DNA of 64,000 nucleotides from Marisediminicola antarctica (lineage in GTDB: Bacteria > Actinomycetota > Actinomycetes > Actinomycetales > Microbacteriaceae). The position numbers were made by a program, and so were the translations under genes. The notes beneath the pieces were generated by a model. That model made no database searches. It worked only from the letters and a program-made list of their open reading frames with translations, and was not told where the DNA came from. The DNA is taken from positions 248,001 to 312,000 of the forward strand of contig NZ_CP017146.1 of the NCBI RefSeq assembly GCF_009930795.1, read 5' to 3'. Of this stretch, positions 43,744-52,168 are shown piece by piece; position 1 is the first letter of the stretch; the number at the start of each line of letters is the position of its first letter.

Positions 43744-45258
43744 CTATCCCCTGAGCAGGGGCGCGGCAGCGGCGTGCGCAGGGGGGTGCGCGGCAGCGGG
43801 TTGCGCAGCAGCGGGTTGCGCAGCAGCCGGGTGCGCGGCGGTAGGGGCGGTGGGCGCGTCCACAGCCGCCGGGTGCAGGAGCCCGCGCGCCGCCATGCCA
43901 ATCACGGCGCTGTAGGTCGGGTACGCGAACTTGACGTTCGCGAGGGTAGCCACGTCGATGCCTGCCGCCATCGCGGTCGTCACCGACTGAATGACCTCAA
44001 CGGCGTTCTCTCCGACGGCGTGTGCGCCGAGGATGAGCTCGCGCCGCCGGTCGGTGATGAGCTTGAGGAAGCCCCGCTCCCGGTCGTCGATGACGGCGCG
44101 ATCCAGCGCGGCGTACGGCACCATCGAGACGACGCACTGCGCATCGCGTTCGCGCGCCTGCTCCTCGGTGAGTCCGACGCCCGCGTAGTCGGGGTCGGTG
44201 AATCCGCCGGCCGGCAGCAGGTGGTGCGGAGTGCGGCGGTTGGCACCGAGCACCGCGTTCTCTGCCGCCGCCTCACCCTCGAACTGGGCCGCCTGCACGA
44301 GCATGTCCTTGCCGTTCGCGTCGCCAACACCGAAGATGTGCGAGACCGAGCTGCGAAAGTACCCGTCGACAGGGATGGCCGAGCGCACGACCTCGATGCC
44401 GGCGTTCTCGAGGCCGAGGTCGCTGACATCCGCTGGCCATCCTGTCGCCATCACGATGGCATCGAAGCTCGACGACCGCGGGCTGGCGTCCTTGCGCCAG
44501 AGCAGTGTGATGGAGCCGTCGGATGCCCGCACGAGAGCCTCGATCGTGTCGATTCCGGTGTGCACGCTGACGCCCTGCTCGGTGAAGGCCGTCGCGACAC
44601 CCTCGGAGATCGAGGCGTCGGAGGCGACGAGGATGCGCGGTGCGACGTCGAGCAGCGTGACCTCGCTGCCGAACGAGCTGAACACCGTGACGAGCTGCGC
44701 GCCGGTATTGCCTGCGCCGATGACGGCGACGCGACGGGGCAGTTCCGGCAGGTCGAGGATGTGCTCCGGAACGATGGCGAGCTCGGCGCCGAGAACGGGT
44801 AGTCGGCGGGAGTGCCCGCCGACGCAGACGAGGATCGAGTCGGCGCTGATGCGGCGGCCGCTGTCGAGCACCAGCGTGTGCGGGTCGGCGAACCTGGCAC
44901 GACCCTCGAGGATGAGCTCGATCCCCGCCTCGGCGAACCGCTCCGCCTCGCGCTTGATCGACCGCACGCGGTCGACTGTCTGGCGAACGCGGGCGACGGT
45001 GGCGTTCCAGTCGAGCTCGAGTGCCTCGCCCCCGATGCCCCAGTCGCTCGCGGTGCGCATCTCGCGCATGATTCGCGCCGTCTTGGCGAGCACCCGGGTG
45101 GGCACACAGCCCGTGTTGACGCAGGTGCCGCCGGTGCGGTCGGCCTCCGCGACGGCGACCCGGGCACCGAGCTCGGCGGCGCGGAGTGCCGCTGCCGTTC
45201 CGGCGGGCCCTGCGCCGATGACGATCACGTCGAACTGGTCGGAACTGGCGGTGGTCAT
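43744..45258 (-). CDS. Pyridine nucleotide-disulfide oxidoreductase-like flavoprotein
   Basis: 504 aa from the ATG at 45258 with GAAGGA upstream. FAD motif VIVIGAGPAGTAAALRA, redox-active GGTCVNTGCVP (Cys46, Cys51), NAD motif VIGAGNTGAQL and FAD motif HIFGVGDANGKDMLVQAA. The C-terminal dimerisation domain reads AYPTYSAVIG where lipoamide or mercuric reductases have HPxxxE, so the usual His-Glu base is missing. The last 45 or so residues are a repetitive Ala/Pro/His tail (DNA repeat at 43764-43850). Not a genuine dihydrolipoamide dehydrogenase; electron acceptor unknown. Confidence 0.88.
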   Translation of the reverse strand: MTTASSDQFDVIVIGAGPAGTAAALRAAELGARVAVAEADRTGGTCVNTGCVPTRVLAKTARIMREMRTASDWGIGGEALELDWNATVARVRQTVDRVRSIKREAERFAEAGIELILEGRARFADPHTLVLDSGRRISADSILVCVGGHSRRLPVLGAELAIVPEHILDLPELPRRVAVIGAGNTGAQLVTVFSSFGSEVTLLDVAPRILVASDASISEGVATAFTEQGVSVHTGIDTIEALVRASDGSITLLWRKDASPRSSSFDAIVMATGWPADVSDLGLENAGIEVVRSAIPVDGYFRSSVSHIFGVGDANGKDMLVQAAQFEGEAAAENAVLGANRRTPHHLLPAGGFTDPDYAGVGLTEEQARERDAQCVVSMVPYAALDRAVIDDRERGFLKLITDRRRELILGAHAVGENAVEVIQSVTTAMAAGIDVATLANVKFAYPTYSAVIGMAARGLLHPAAVDAPTAPTAAHPAAAQPAAAQPAAAHPPAHAAAAPLLRG

Positions 45259-45369
45259 GGCGCATCCTTCTGGCGTAATGGGGGTCGTGTGAATTGTGCC
45301 AGTACCCGCTGGGAATAACGCCGATTCAGGGGCTGTAGCGATGTCACCGGCATCCGCTATCGTCTTCGC

Positions 45370-46350
45370 ATGGCTTTCATCGAGGCGCGCGACCTGGTCA
45401 AGTCCTACACCCCGAAGGGGGCGCCGATCGTGCACGCCCTCGACGGGCTGAGCCTGTCGGTGCCGCAGGGAACGGTGACGGCGTTGCTCGGCCCCAACGG
45501 GGCGGGCAAGACCACCGCGGTGAAGGTGCTCACGACCCTGATCCGCGCCGACTCCGGCGCCGCGTCCATCGACGGCATCGACGTCGGAGAACGCGGTGAC
45601 GAGGTGCGGCGCATGATCGGCGTCTCCGGCCAGTATGCCGCCGTCGACGAGAACCTCACCGGCTTCGAGAACCTCGACATGGTCGGCCGGCTCTACCACC
45701 TCGGCGCGAAGGAGTCTCGGCGCCGGGCGAGAGAGCTCATCGACGTGTTCGACCTCACCGAGGCGATGAACCGTCCGGTGAAGGGATTCTCGGGCGGGAT
45801 GCGCCGGCGGATCGACCTCGCCGGCGCGCTCGTCATCAATCCCCGGGTGCTCTTCCTCGACGAGCCGACAACCGGACTCGACCCGCGCAGCCGGCTCGGA
45901 CTCTGGGACATCATCACGAAGCTCGTGAGCGAGGGCACCACGGTGCTGTTGACCACCCAGTACCTCGAGGAGGCCGACCGGCTCGCCGACGACATCGCGG
46001 TGATCGACCACGGCAAGGTCATCGCTCAGGGCACCTCCGACGAGCTGAAGTCATCGATCGGCGGTCAGCGGGTCGCCCTGAGCCTCGTGACCGAAAATGA
46101 CAGCGATGCCGCCGTCGAGATCCTCCGCACAGTCGGCTCGAGCGCCCCCGAGGTCTCCAGCGACCGGCGCTCGGTGGCGGTGACGGTCGCGAACGGCCCT
46201 GCCGCGCTGCGCGCCGTGCTCGCGCAGACCGAGGAGAAAAACATCCGGCTGCATGACGCCGGAATGCAGCGCCCCACCCTCGACGACGTGTTCCTGCAGC
46301 TGACGGGGCACGCCGCCACCCTGAACGACGAACAGGACAAGGCATCATGA
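45370..46350 (+). CDS. ABC transporter ATPase, DrrA-like drug exporter
   Basis: 326 aa, a single ABC domain with Walker A GPNGAGKTT (about residues 41-49), signature FSGGMRRRIDLA and Walker B VLFLDEPTTGLDPRSR, followed by a C-terminal domain typical of the daunorubicin-resistance ATPases. Pairs with the ABC-2 permease, whose start overlaps its stop by four bases. Probably exports a hydrophobic drug or lipid. Confidence 0.92.
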   Translation: MAFIEARDLVKSYTPKGAPIVHALDGLSLSVPQGTVTALLGPNGAGKTTAVKVLTTLIRADSGAASIDGIDVGERGDEVRRMIGVSGQYAAVDENLTGFENLDMVGRLYHLGAKESRRRARELIDVFDLTEAMNRPVKGFSGGMRRRIDLAGALVINPRVLFLDEPTTGLDPRSRLGLWDIITKLVSEGTTVLLTTQYLEEADRLADDIAVIDHGKVIAQGTSDELKSSIGGQRVALSLVTENDSDAAVEILRTVGSSAPEVSSDRRSVAVTVANGPAALRAVLAQTEEKNIRLHDAGMQRPTLDDVFLQLTGHAATLNDEQDKAS

Positions 46351-47192
46351 CGACAACAGCACGTGTGAAGGCGCCCACCGCGCCTTCCGCCTCCGGAGCG
46401 GCATCCTGGTTCTCCGACGGCTGGATCACCACGCGGCGCAACCTGATCAAGATCAAGCGCGTTCCCGACATCCTCGTGTTCACGACGCTGCAGCCGATCA
46501 TGTTCGTGCTGCTGTTCAGCTATGTCTACGCGGGCAGCATCGACATCCCCGGCAGCAACTACAAAGAGTTCATCATGGCCGGCATCTTCGCCCAGACGGT
46601 CGTCTTCGGGTCGACCTACTCGGGCTCGGCGATGGCGCAAGACCTGAAAGAAGGCATCATCGACCGGTTCCGCACCCTGCCGATGAGCCCGTCCGCGGTT
46701 CTGGTCGGCCGCACCAACGGCGACCTGCTGATTAACGCCATTTCGATGGTCGTGATGATGGCGACCGGGTTCATCGTCGGATGGCGGGTGCGCTCGAGCT
46801 TCGTCGAGGCCCTTGCCGCGGTCGTGCTGCTGCTGCTGTTCGCCTACGCCCTGTCGTGGGTCATGGCGTTCCTCGGCATGATCGTGCGCAGCCCCGAGGT
46901 CATCAACAATGTGTCGTTCCTCGTGTTGTTCCCACTCACTTTCATCTCAAACGCCTTCGTGCCGAGCGAGAACCTGCCCACTCCGTTGCGCATCTTCGCG
47001 GAGTACAACCCGGTCTCCGCCCTCGTGCAGTCGGCACGGGAGCTGTTCGGCAACATCCCGCCCGGCGCCCCTGTCGGCGACTCGTGGATGCAGCAGAACC
47101 CGATCCCGACGGTGCTCATCGGCATCGTCGTGGTGCTCGCGGTATTCGTGCCGCTGTCAATCCGCAAGTTCTCGCAGATCAGCTCCCGCTGA
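46347..47192 (+). CDS. ABC-2 type permease, DrrB-like
   Basis: 281 aa with six hydrophobic segments. FTTLQPIMFVLLFSYVYAGSI begins the family signature; FVPSENLPTPLRIFAEYNPVSALVQSARELF near the end is diagnostic for DrrB-type permeases. Translationally coupled to the ATPase. Membrane half of a drug-type exporter. Confidence 0.92.
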   Translation: MTTTARVKAPTAPSASGAASWFSDGWITTRRNLIKIKRVPDILVFTTLQPIMFVLLFSYVYAGSIDIPGSNYKEFIMAGIFAQTVVFGSTYSGSAMAQDLKEGIIDRFRTLPMSPSAVLVGRTNGDLLINAISMVVMMATGFIVGWRVRSSFVEALAAVVLLLLFAYALSWVMAFLGMIVRSPEVINNVSFLVLFPLTFISNAFVPSENLPTPLRIFAEYNPVSALVQSARELFGNIPPGAPVGDSWMQQNPIPTVLIGIVVVLAVFVPLSIRKFSQISSR

Positions 47193-47242
47193 GCGACACT
47201 GGAGTCAGCGACCGAGCGGCACAAAGACCGGAAGGAGTCGGG

Positions 47243-47641
47243 ATGGTCCTCGAAACACGGCACATCATCGTCTGGATCGATTGCCCCGCATTCGACGTGT
47301 ACCAATTCGCCTCCAATCCGGAGAACCTCCCGACGTGGGCGTCCGGGCTCGGCCAGACCGTCGAGAACGTCGACGGCTCGTGGATGGTCGACTCTCCGAT
47401 GGGGCGCGTGGAGGTCTCGTTCGTCGGATCGAACGCGCTGGGAGTGCTCGACCATCGGGTGACCCTCCCGTCGGGCGAAAGCTTCTGCAATCCGATGCGC
47501 GTGCTTGCCGACGACGAAGGGTCCGAGGTGGTCTTCACGCTGCGGCGGCGCAGCGGGCAGAGCTACAAGGAGTTCTGCGCCGATGTCGGGATGGTCGAGG
47601 CCGACCTCGCGCGGCTCAAGCTCACGCTCGAGTCTGCGTGA
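47243..47641 (+). CDS. SRPBCC/polyketide-cyclase-like protein
   Basis: 132 aa from the ATG at 47243, preceded by GGAAGGAG; the frame extends upstream into the permease but without homology. The START-like ligand-binding fold is suggested by VYQFASNPENLPTWASGLGQTVENVDGSW and a long C-terminal helix. Homologues are small unassigned proteins. It follows the exporter by 50 bases. Function unknown. Confidence 0.75.
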   Translation: MVLETRHIIVWIDCPAFDVYQFASNPENLPTWASGLGQTVENVDGSWMVDSPMGRVEVSFVGSNALGVLDHRVTLPSGESFCNPMRVLADDEGSEVVFTLRRRSGQSYKEFCADVGMVEADLARLKLTLESA

Positions 47642-47662
47642 CGCCTGGGCCAGCGCCCGGAT

Positions 47663-48172
47663 TCAGCGTCCAGGAGGCCCCAGCGCGAGCAGCGTCGCGA
47701 AGATCGCGACGAGCGCGACTGCCAGCCCGGCGGCGAGCAACAGCGGATGGCGCAGCACCCCGCGCAGCATCCGGTCCACCGCGGTACCGTCGCGGGGGTC
47801 GTCGGATGGCGCGGTGCGCCACGCCCCCTCGAGGAGGTTTCTGCGCTCGAGCCAACGGTCGAACGGCACGGTCGCGTAGGGGACGACGGCGGTGAGCAGC
47901 GCACCGGCGATCAGCCCCACCCTCCACCGCTGGTTGAGGCCGACGAGCACGGCCGTCATGCCGTAGGCGAGAAACACGAACCCGTGCAGGAAGCCGCCTA
48001 CCCGAACGCCGACATCGCCCGCGTCGAGCACGTATTTGAGGATCATCCCGGTGATGAGCAGTGTCCACGTCACGGCCTCCGCGATCGCGACCGTGCGGTA
48101 CAGGCGACGTGGCGAGAGCCGGGGCTGGGCAGCGACGGCGGTCGGATCGGTGGTCGGATCGGATTCGGGCAT
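47663..48172 (-). CDS. DUF3817 integral membrane protein
   Basis: 169 aa. TM1 region (AIAEAVTWTLLITGMILKY), then GVRVGGFLHGFVFLAYGMTAVLVG and WRVGLIAGALLTAVVPYATVPFDRWLERR correspond to the three-helix DUF3817 family. A final hydrophobic helix follows an extra polar segment. Function unknown; converges with the SRPBCC gene 22 bases away. Confidence 0.83.
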   Translation of the reverse strand: MPESDPTTDPTAVAAQPRLSPRRLYRTVAIAEAVTWTLLITGMILKYVLDAGDVGVRVGGFLHGFVFLAYGMTAVLVGLNQRWRVGLIAGALLTAVVPYATVPFDRWLERRNLLEGAWRTAPSDDPRDGTAVDRMLRGVLRHPLLLAAGLAVALVAIFATLLALGPPGR

Positions 48173-48212
48173 GCTCCATTATCCTTTGAGGCTCCCGCCG
48201 TAGACTCGAACC

Positions 48213-48644
48213 GTGCCCAAAGACTCCACCCTCAGAGCGATGAACACCGTGCACCGCATGCTGCTGAAGCTCAGCGGCGGACGGGTTGGCTGGCACGCCA
48301 TGGGGATGCCCGTGATCGAGCTCACGACGACCGGCCGCAAGAGCGGACAACCGCGCACGGCCATGCTCACCGCGCCACTCGTCGAGGGCGACACCTACGT
48401 GATCGTCGCCTCCCGCGGTGGCGACGACACGCATCCGGCCTGGTTCCTCAACCTGCGCGACGAGCCGCGGGTCAGCGTCGTCATCAAGGGCGGCGCTCCC
48501 GAAACACGTCTCGCCCGGGTCGCGTCGACCGATGAGCGCGCCCGAATGTGGCCGCTCATCACGAGCCGGTACCGAAATTACGCCGGCTACCAGCAGCGCA
48601 CCGAGCGGGAGATCCCGCTCGTGTTGCTCGAGCCGCTTCCCTAG
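48213..48644 (+). CDS. Deazaflavin-dependent nitroreductase-family protein
   Basis: 143 aa, Ddn-like split-barrel fold. Conserved run: GMPVIELTTTGRKSGQPRTAML, then VIVASRGGDDTHPAWFLNLRDEPRVSVVI. Members bind F420 (rarely FMN) and reduce quinones or nitroimidazoles. GTG start at 48213, only 41 bases from the divergent DUF3817 gene. Confidence 0.9.
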   Translation: MPKDSTLRAMNTVHRMLLKLSGGRVGWHAMGMPVIELTTTGRKSGQPRTAMLTAPLVEGDTYVIVASRGGDDTHPAWFLNLRDEPRVSVVIKGGAPETRLARVASTDERARMWPLITSRYRNYAGYQQRTEREIPLVLLEPLP

Positions 48645-48761
48645 CCTCACCTCCCGCGCCGTGTGTCCCGGATCACGGTCGACGGGCATTCGGCACGTCT
48701 ATGCTGTCGGCACGCGCGGTCTGCTGGTGCGGGCTCGCGATCCCCGATGAAGGAGAAGTCC

Positions 48762-49487
48762 ATGCCTGACGAGAGCCCCGACACCTATAGCGACCTCCAC
48801 GCGGTCTTCATTAACTGCACCCTGAAGAAGAGCCCGGAACTGAGCCACACCCAGGGCCTCATGGACAAGAGCGGCGCCCTGATGCGGGCCCAGGGTGTGA
48901 CAGTCGACAACATACGCTTCATCGACCACGACATCGCCACCGGAATCTACCCCGACATGCGGGAGCACGGCTGGTCCACCGACGCGTGGCTGGACGAGGT
49001 GTGGCCCATCGTCGTCGCCGCCGACATCCTGGTCATCGGCGGGCCGATCTGGCTCGGCGACAACTCGTCGATCACCCGCAAGCTCATCGAGCGCCTCTAC
49101 GCGATGAGCGGGATGTTCAACGAGAAGGGCCAGTACTCGTTCTACGGCAAGGCGGCGGGCGCGCTCATCACCGGCAACGAGGACGGCGTGAAGCATTGCG
49201 CCATGTCGATCCTGTACAGCCTGCAGCACATCGGCTACACGATTCCGCCGGCTGCCGATGCCGGCTGGATCGGCGCGGTCGGCCCTGGTCCGAGCTATCT
49301 CGATCCCGGATCCGGTGGTCCCGAGAGCGACTTCACCAATCGAAACACCACGTTCATGACCTGGAACCTTCTCCACGTCGCGCGGATGCTGAAGGACGCC
49401 GGCGGCATCCCCGCCTACGGCAACATCCAAAAGGCGTGGAGCGACGGAGAGCGCTTCGGTTTCGACGCCAACCCGGAATACCGCTAA
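48762..49487 (+). CDS. Flavodoxin-family NAD(P)H-dependent oxidoreductase
   Basis: 241 aa from the ATG at 48762 with AGGAG ideally placed; an ATG at 48747 would add MKEKS. Flavodoxin-like fold binding FMN: INCTLKKSPELSHTQGLMDK (phosphate loop), ADILVIGGPIWLGDNSSITRKLIER, and FYGKAAGALITGNEDGVKHCAMSIL. Probably a quinone or azo/nitro reductase. Lies between other small redox genes. Confidence 0.87.
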   Translation: MPDESPDTYSDLHAVFINCTLKKSPELSHTQGLMDKSGALMRAQGVTVDNIRFIDHDIATGIYPDMREHGWSTDAWLDEVWPIVVAADILVIGGPIWLGDNSSITRKLIERLYAMSGMFNEKGQYSFYGKAAGALITGNEDGVKHCAMSILYSLQHIGYTIPPAADAGWIGAVGPGPSYLDPGSGGPESDFTNRNTTFMTWNLLHVARMLKDAGGIPAYGNIQKAWSDGERFGFDANPEYR

Positions 49488-49507
49488 CGGGGTTAAGGCG
49501 TTTCGCC

Positions 49508-49864
49508 CTAGAAGTTGAGAATCTGGTAGCCGTCGACGACGAGGTTGCGGATGCTGGCTTCGCCCTTGTTATCCGTGAGCAGCGGCCATCCGCCGGTCGC
49601 GATGGGGTCGGAGACCTGATGCGAGGTGACGCAGAATCCGCAGGCGCCCAGGATGTTGTCCTGCAGCGCGACGGCCAGCGGATTCATCTTGTGGCTGGGA
49701 TCGGAGATTGCGGCGAGGGACTCGACGCCCGACCCGTCGAAGACCACGACGACGTTGTCGCCGGCCTGCTTGAACTCGAGGGCGGTCTTGAGACCGCGGT
49801 AGACGCGTGAGGCGTCGGAGCCGATGGGCTCGTAGATGACGACGGCGATTTTGGAATCAGACAT
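49508..49864 (-). CDS. DsrE-family small sulfur-redox protein
   Basis: 118 aa from the ATG at 49864, with AGGAGAG upstream. DsrE/DsrF-like fold: KIAVVIYEPIGSDASRVYRGLKTALEF, DNVVVVFDGSGVESLA, and a CxxC motif CGFC (Cys75, Cys78) near the conserved cysteine position of sulfurtransferase relatives. Divergent from a TetR regulator with symmetrical sites between them, so probably the regulated gene. Confidence 0.82.
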   Translation of the reverse strand: MSDSKIAVVIYEPIGSDASRVYRGLKTALEFKQAGDNVVVVFDGSGVESLAAISDPSHKMNPLAVALQDNILGACGFCVTSHQVSDPIATGGWPLLTDNKGEASIRNLVVDGYQILNF

Positions 49865-49884
49865 AAACGTGAACTCTCCTAGGT

Positions 49885-49925
49885 AGACCGATCTGGTCAA
49901 TCACAACTATACCGATCGGTCTGGT
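49885..49925. promoter_or_regulatory. TetR-type operator sites
   Basis: Perfect palindrome ACCGATCGGT (49911-49920) continued by CTGGT, and a related site AGACCGATCTGGT (49885-49897). Both lie between the divergent DsrE and TetR genes and resemble TetR-family operators (AGACCGATCGGTCT form). Confidence 0.7.
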
Positions 49926-49937
49926 AAAGTCAATTTT

Positions 49938-50489
49938 ATGGATTCCCCAGCCACGCCCGCGCCGAGCGCCCGGGAGCGGCTGCTCGCGTCGGCGAGTCGG
50001 CTGTTCCACGAGCGCGGCATCAACGCAACGGGAATCGACCTCGTGGTCCGCGAAGCGGGCGTCGCGAAGGCAAGCCTGTACAACAACTTCGCCAGCAAAG
50101 AAGCGCTGGTCGTGGCGTACCTCGAGCACGAACTGGACGGCTGGATCGTGGGCGCCCGCGCGCAGGACGATCCGCTTTCGCCGAGCACGGAGCGAGTGGC
50201 AGCGCTGTTCGAGGCACTCGCGCGCTCGGTAGAGTCACACACGTTTCACGGGTGCCCGTTCACCAATGCGGTCATAGAGCTGCCCGACTGCCCTCCCGTA
50301 CGCGCGGTCGCCGATCGGTATCGGGACGTGGTTCGTGCCCATCTGGCCCACATCGGCCGGCAGGATGCCGACTCGACCGCCGCCGCCCGCCTCCTGCTGC
50401 TGTACGACGCGGCCATCACCGCGGCGAAGGTGGCGCGCGACGCCGGCCTGGTTCGCGAAGCGAGCACCATGGCCCAGGAGATCGTCTAG
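49938..50489 (+). CDS. TetR/AcrR-family regulator
   Basis: 183 aa. N-terminal HTH: RERLLASASRLFHERGINATGIDLVVREAGVAKASLYNNFASKEALV, followed by an all-helical ligand domain with a Cys in FHGCPF. Starts 12 bases after the last operator site, so it is likely autoregulated and controls the divergent DsrE gene. Ligand unknown. Confidence 0.9.
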   Translation: MDSPATPAPSARERLLASASRLFHERGINATGIDLVVREAGVAKASLYNNFASKEALVVAYLEHELDGWIVGARAQDDPLSPSTERVAALFEALARSVESHTFHGCPFTNAVIELPDCPPVRAVADRYRDVVRAHLAHIGRQDADSTAAARLLLLYDAAITAAKVARDAGLVREASTMAQEIV

Positions 50490-50593
50490 CCGTCTCACGG
50501 TGAGCTTGTGTGTGCCAGGTCGCAGAACACCGGGGCAGCCGATCCGTATCTTTCTGGCAGTAGCAACAATTTCACTGACGAAAGGCGACTCCA

Positions 50594-51055
50594 ATGTCTG
50601 AATCCAACACCGTTACACGACAGCCCGGCGTCCTCACCGCGCCGCTCGGCACACGCGCTCTCGCGGGAGTGCTCGGCGGCCTGGCCGGCGGCATCGTCTT
50701 CGGGATGATGATGGCCATGATGGGCCTGCTTCCGATGCTCGCCTCGATGGTCGGGTCCAGCTCGGCCTTCGTCGGCTTCGCGCTGCACCTGATGATCTCG
50801 GTCGCGATCGGACTGGGGCTGACGCTTCTGTTCGGCAACTGGCTGCTCACCGGGTACGGGCGCGGTGCCCTCGTCGGACTGGGGTACGGCGCCATCTGGT
50901 GGGTGCTGGGGCCGCTGCTCATGATGCCCCTGATGCTCGGGATGCCGCTGTTCACGCTCGACACGACGGCGCTGCTTTCCCTGATGGGGCACCTGATCTA
51001 CGGGGCTATTCTGGGTCTGACCGCCGTTCGCGTCATGCAGGGCCGACATGAATGA
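50594..51055 (+). CDS. Small methionine/glycine-rich membrane protein
   Basis: 153 aa with about four hydrophobic segments. The first is LAGVLGGLAGGIVFGMMMAMMGLLPMLASMVG, with a recurring Gly-x3-Gly pattern, and Met-rich stretches recur (GPLLMMPLMLGMPLF). I do not recognise a named family. First gene of a tightly packed operon; the Crp/Fnr start overlaps its end by eight bases. GAAAGG serves as ribosome site. Confidence 0.8.
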   Translation: MSESNTVTRQPGVLTAPLGTRALAGVLGGLAGGIVFGMMMAMMGLLPMLASMVGSSSAFVGFALHLMISVAIGLGLTLLFGNWLLTGYGRGALVGLGYGAIWWVLGPLLMMPLMLGMPLFTLDTTALLSLMGHLIYGAILGLTAVRVMQGRHE

Positions 51056-51836
51056 AAGTTGCATAGACGACCTGGGCGCCACCCCAACCGGGGATCGGCG
51101 GCCCTGGTCACCGAATTCGCGAGAGGCCAACCCGTTCATGTCACCACCCGCGGAGCCGTTCAGCTGCCTCACCGAGGTTGACCTGTTCGCCGACCTGAGT
51201 GCCGCAGAGATCGCGGCTATGGATGTGATGGCTCCGGCCCGGTTCTTCCGCGCCGGAGAGCTCGTCTTCTCACAGAGCCAGCCGGTCACCGCCCTGTTCA
51301 TCCTCAAGTCGGGGCGGGTGCGGGTCTTCCGTGTCACCGAAGACGGCAAGGCGCTCACCATGGCGATTTTGGAGCCGGGCGCCGTCTTCGGGGAGATGCT
51401 TCTGGTGGGCCAGAGGATGTACGACAACTACGCCGAGGCCATCGAAGACGCGAGGATCTGCCAGCTCAACGTCTCGGAGGTCGAGCGCTTTCTCCTGTCC
51501 GACCCCCGTATCGCGATTCGTATCTCGCGGCTTCTCGGAGAACAGGTCGTGCGGCTCGAGGAACGGCTGACCGACCTCGCGCTGCGGCCCCTGGCCGCGA
51601 GGGTGGCAAGCACGCTCCTCAAGCTGGCCGAGGCCGCTCCCGCTGCCCGGTTCGGCAGTGGCGCGGTCATCCGGCTTACCCACGAACAACTCGCAGGCCT
51701 TCTCGGCGCGACCCGGGAGTCGACCAGCAAGATTATGGCCGACTTCGCCACGCGTAACCTGATTCGTCAGGGCCGCGGGCGCGTCATCATCCACGACGCG
51801 AACGCCCTGCGCACCATCTCCCGGCGAACAACGTGA
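51048..51836 (+). CDS. Crp/Fnr-family transcription regulator
   Basis: 262 aa. A cyclic-nucleotide-binding-type beta barrel (residues about 45-140: LFILKSGRVRVFRVTEDGKALTMAILEPGAVFGEMLL) lacks the cysteine set of FNR. A long dimer helix follows, then a winged helix with TREQ-like LTHEQLAGLLGATRESTSKIMADF. An internal ATG at 51138 (MSPPAEPF) is an alternative start; 51048 is kept because it overlaps the preceding gene. Second gene of the redox operon; target genes unknown but probably include this operon. Confidence 0.88.
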   Translation: MNESCIDDLGATPTGDRRPWSPNSREANPFMSPPAEPFSCLTEVDLFADLSAAEIAAMDVMAPARFFRAGELVFSQSQPVTALFILKSGRVRVFRVTEDGKALTMAILEPGAVFGEMLLVGQRMYDNYAEAIEDARICQLNVSEVERFLLSDPRIAIRISRLLGEQVVRLEERLTDLALRPLAARVASTLLKLAEAAPAARFGSGAVIRLTHEQLAGLLGATRESTSKIMADFATRNLIRQGRGRVIIHDANALRTISRRTT

Positions 51837-51847
51837 AAGGAACTTCC

Positions 51848-52168
51848 GTGAGGGTTGAGATTCTCCACATCGGCGACTGCCCGAACTGGGAGGAAGCCGG
51901 CCGGCGCGTGCGTACCGCACTCGGGGAGGCCGGCGTTCAGGGTGCGGAACTTGACTTCCGGCTGCTCGCCTCACCGGAGGATGCCGCTCAGGTGGCCTTT
52001 TCCGGCTCGCCCACCATCCTGATCGACGGGGTCGACGCGTTTCCCGGCGGAGCACGCACGACCGACCTCGCCTGCCGGGTCTACTACACCGAGAACGGTC
52101 TGGCCGGGCTCCCCACAACCGAGCAACTCCGTCTCGCGGTCACCGCCGCCGGGACCAGGCCGGCATGA
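51848..52168 (+). CDS. Thioredoxin-like protein with a single cysteine motif
   Basis: 106 aa from the GTG at 51848, which has AAAGGAA at proper distance; a GTG at 51833 overlapping the previous stop is the alternative. Thioredoxin-like fold: VEILHIGDCPNW near the N-terminus, cis-proline loop GSPTILIDGVDAF and CRVYYTENG. Only one cysteine replaces the CxxC pair, so it is not a standard disulfide reductase; it may be a glutaredoxin-like or metal/thiol-handling protein. Its stop overlaps the hydrolase start. Confidence 0.75.
   Translation: MRVEILHIGDCPNWEEAGRRVRTALGEAGVQGAELDFRLLASPEDAAQVAFSGSPTILIDGVDAFPGGARTTDLACRVYYTENGLAGLPTTEQLRLAVTAAGTRPA

Noticed and set aside
45259-46011. Upstream extension of the flavoprotein frame
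   Set aside because: It overlaps the ABC ATPase antisense; the FAD motif begins right after the ATG at 45258, which has a good ribosome site.
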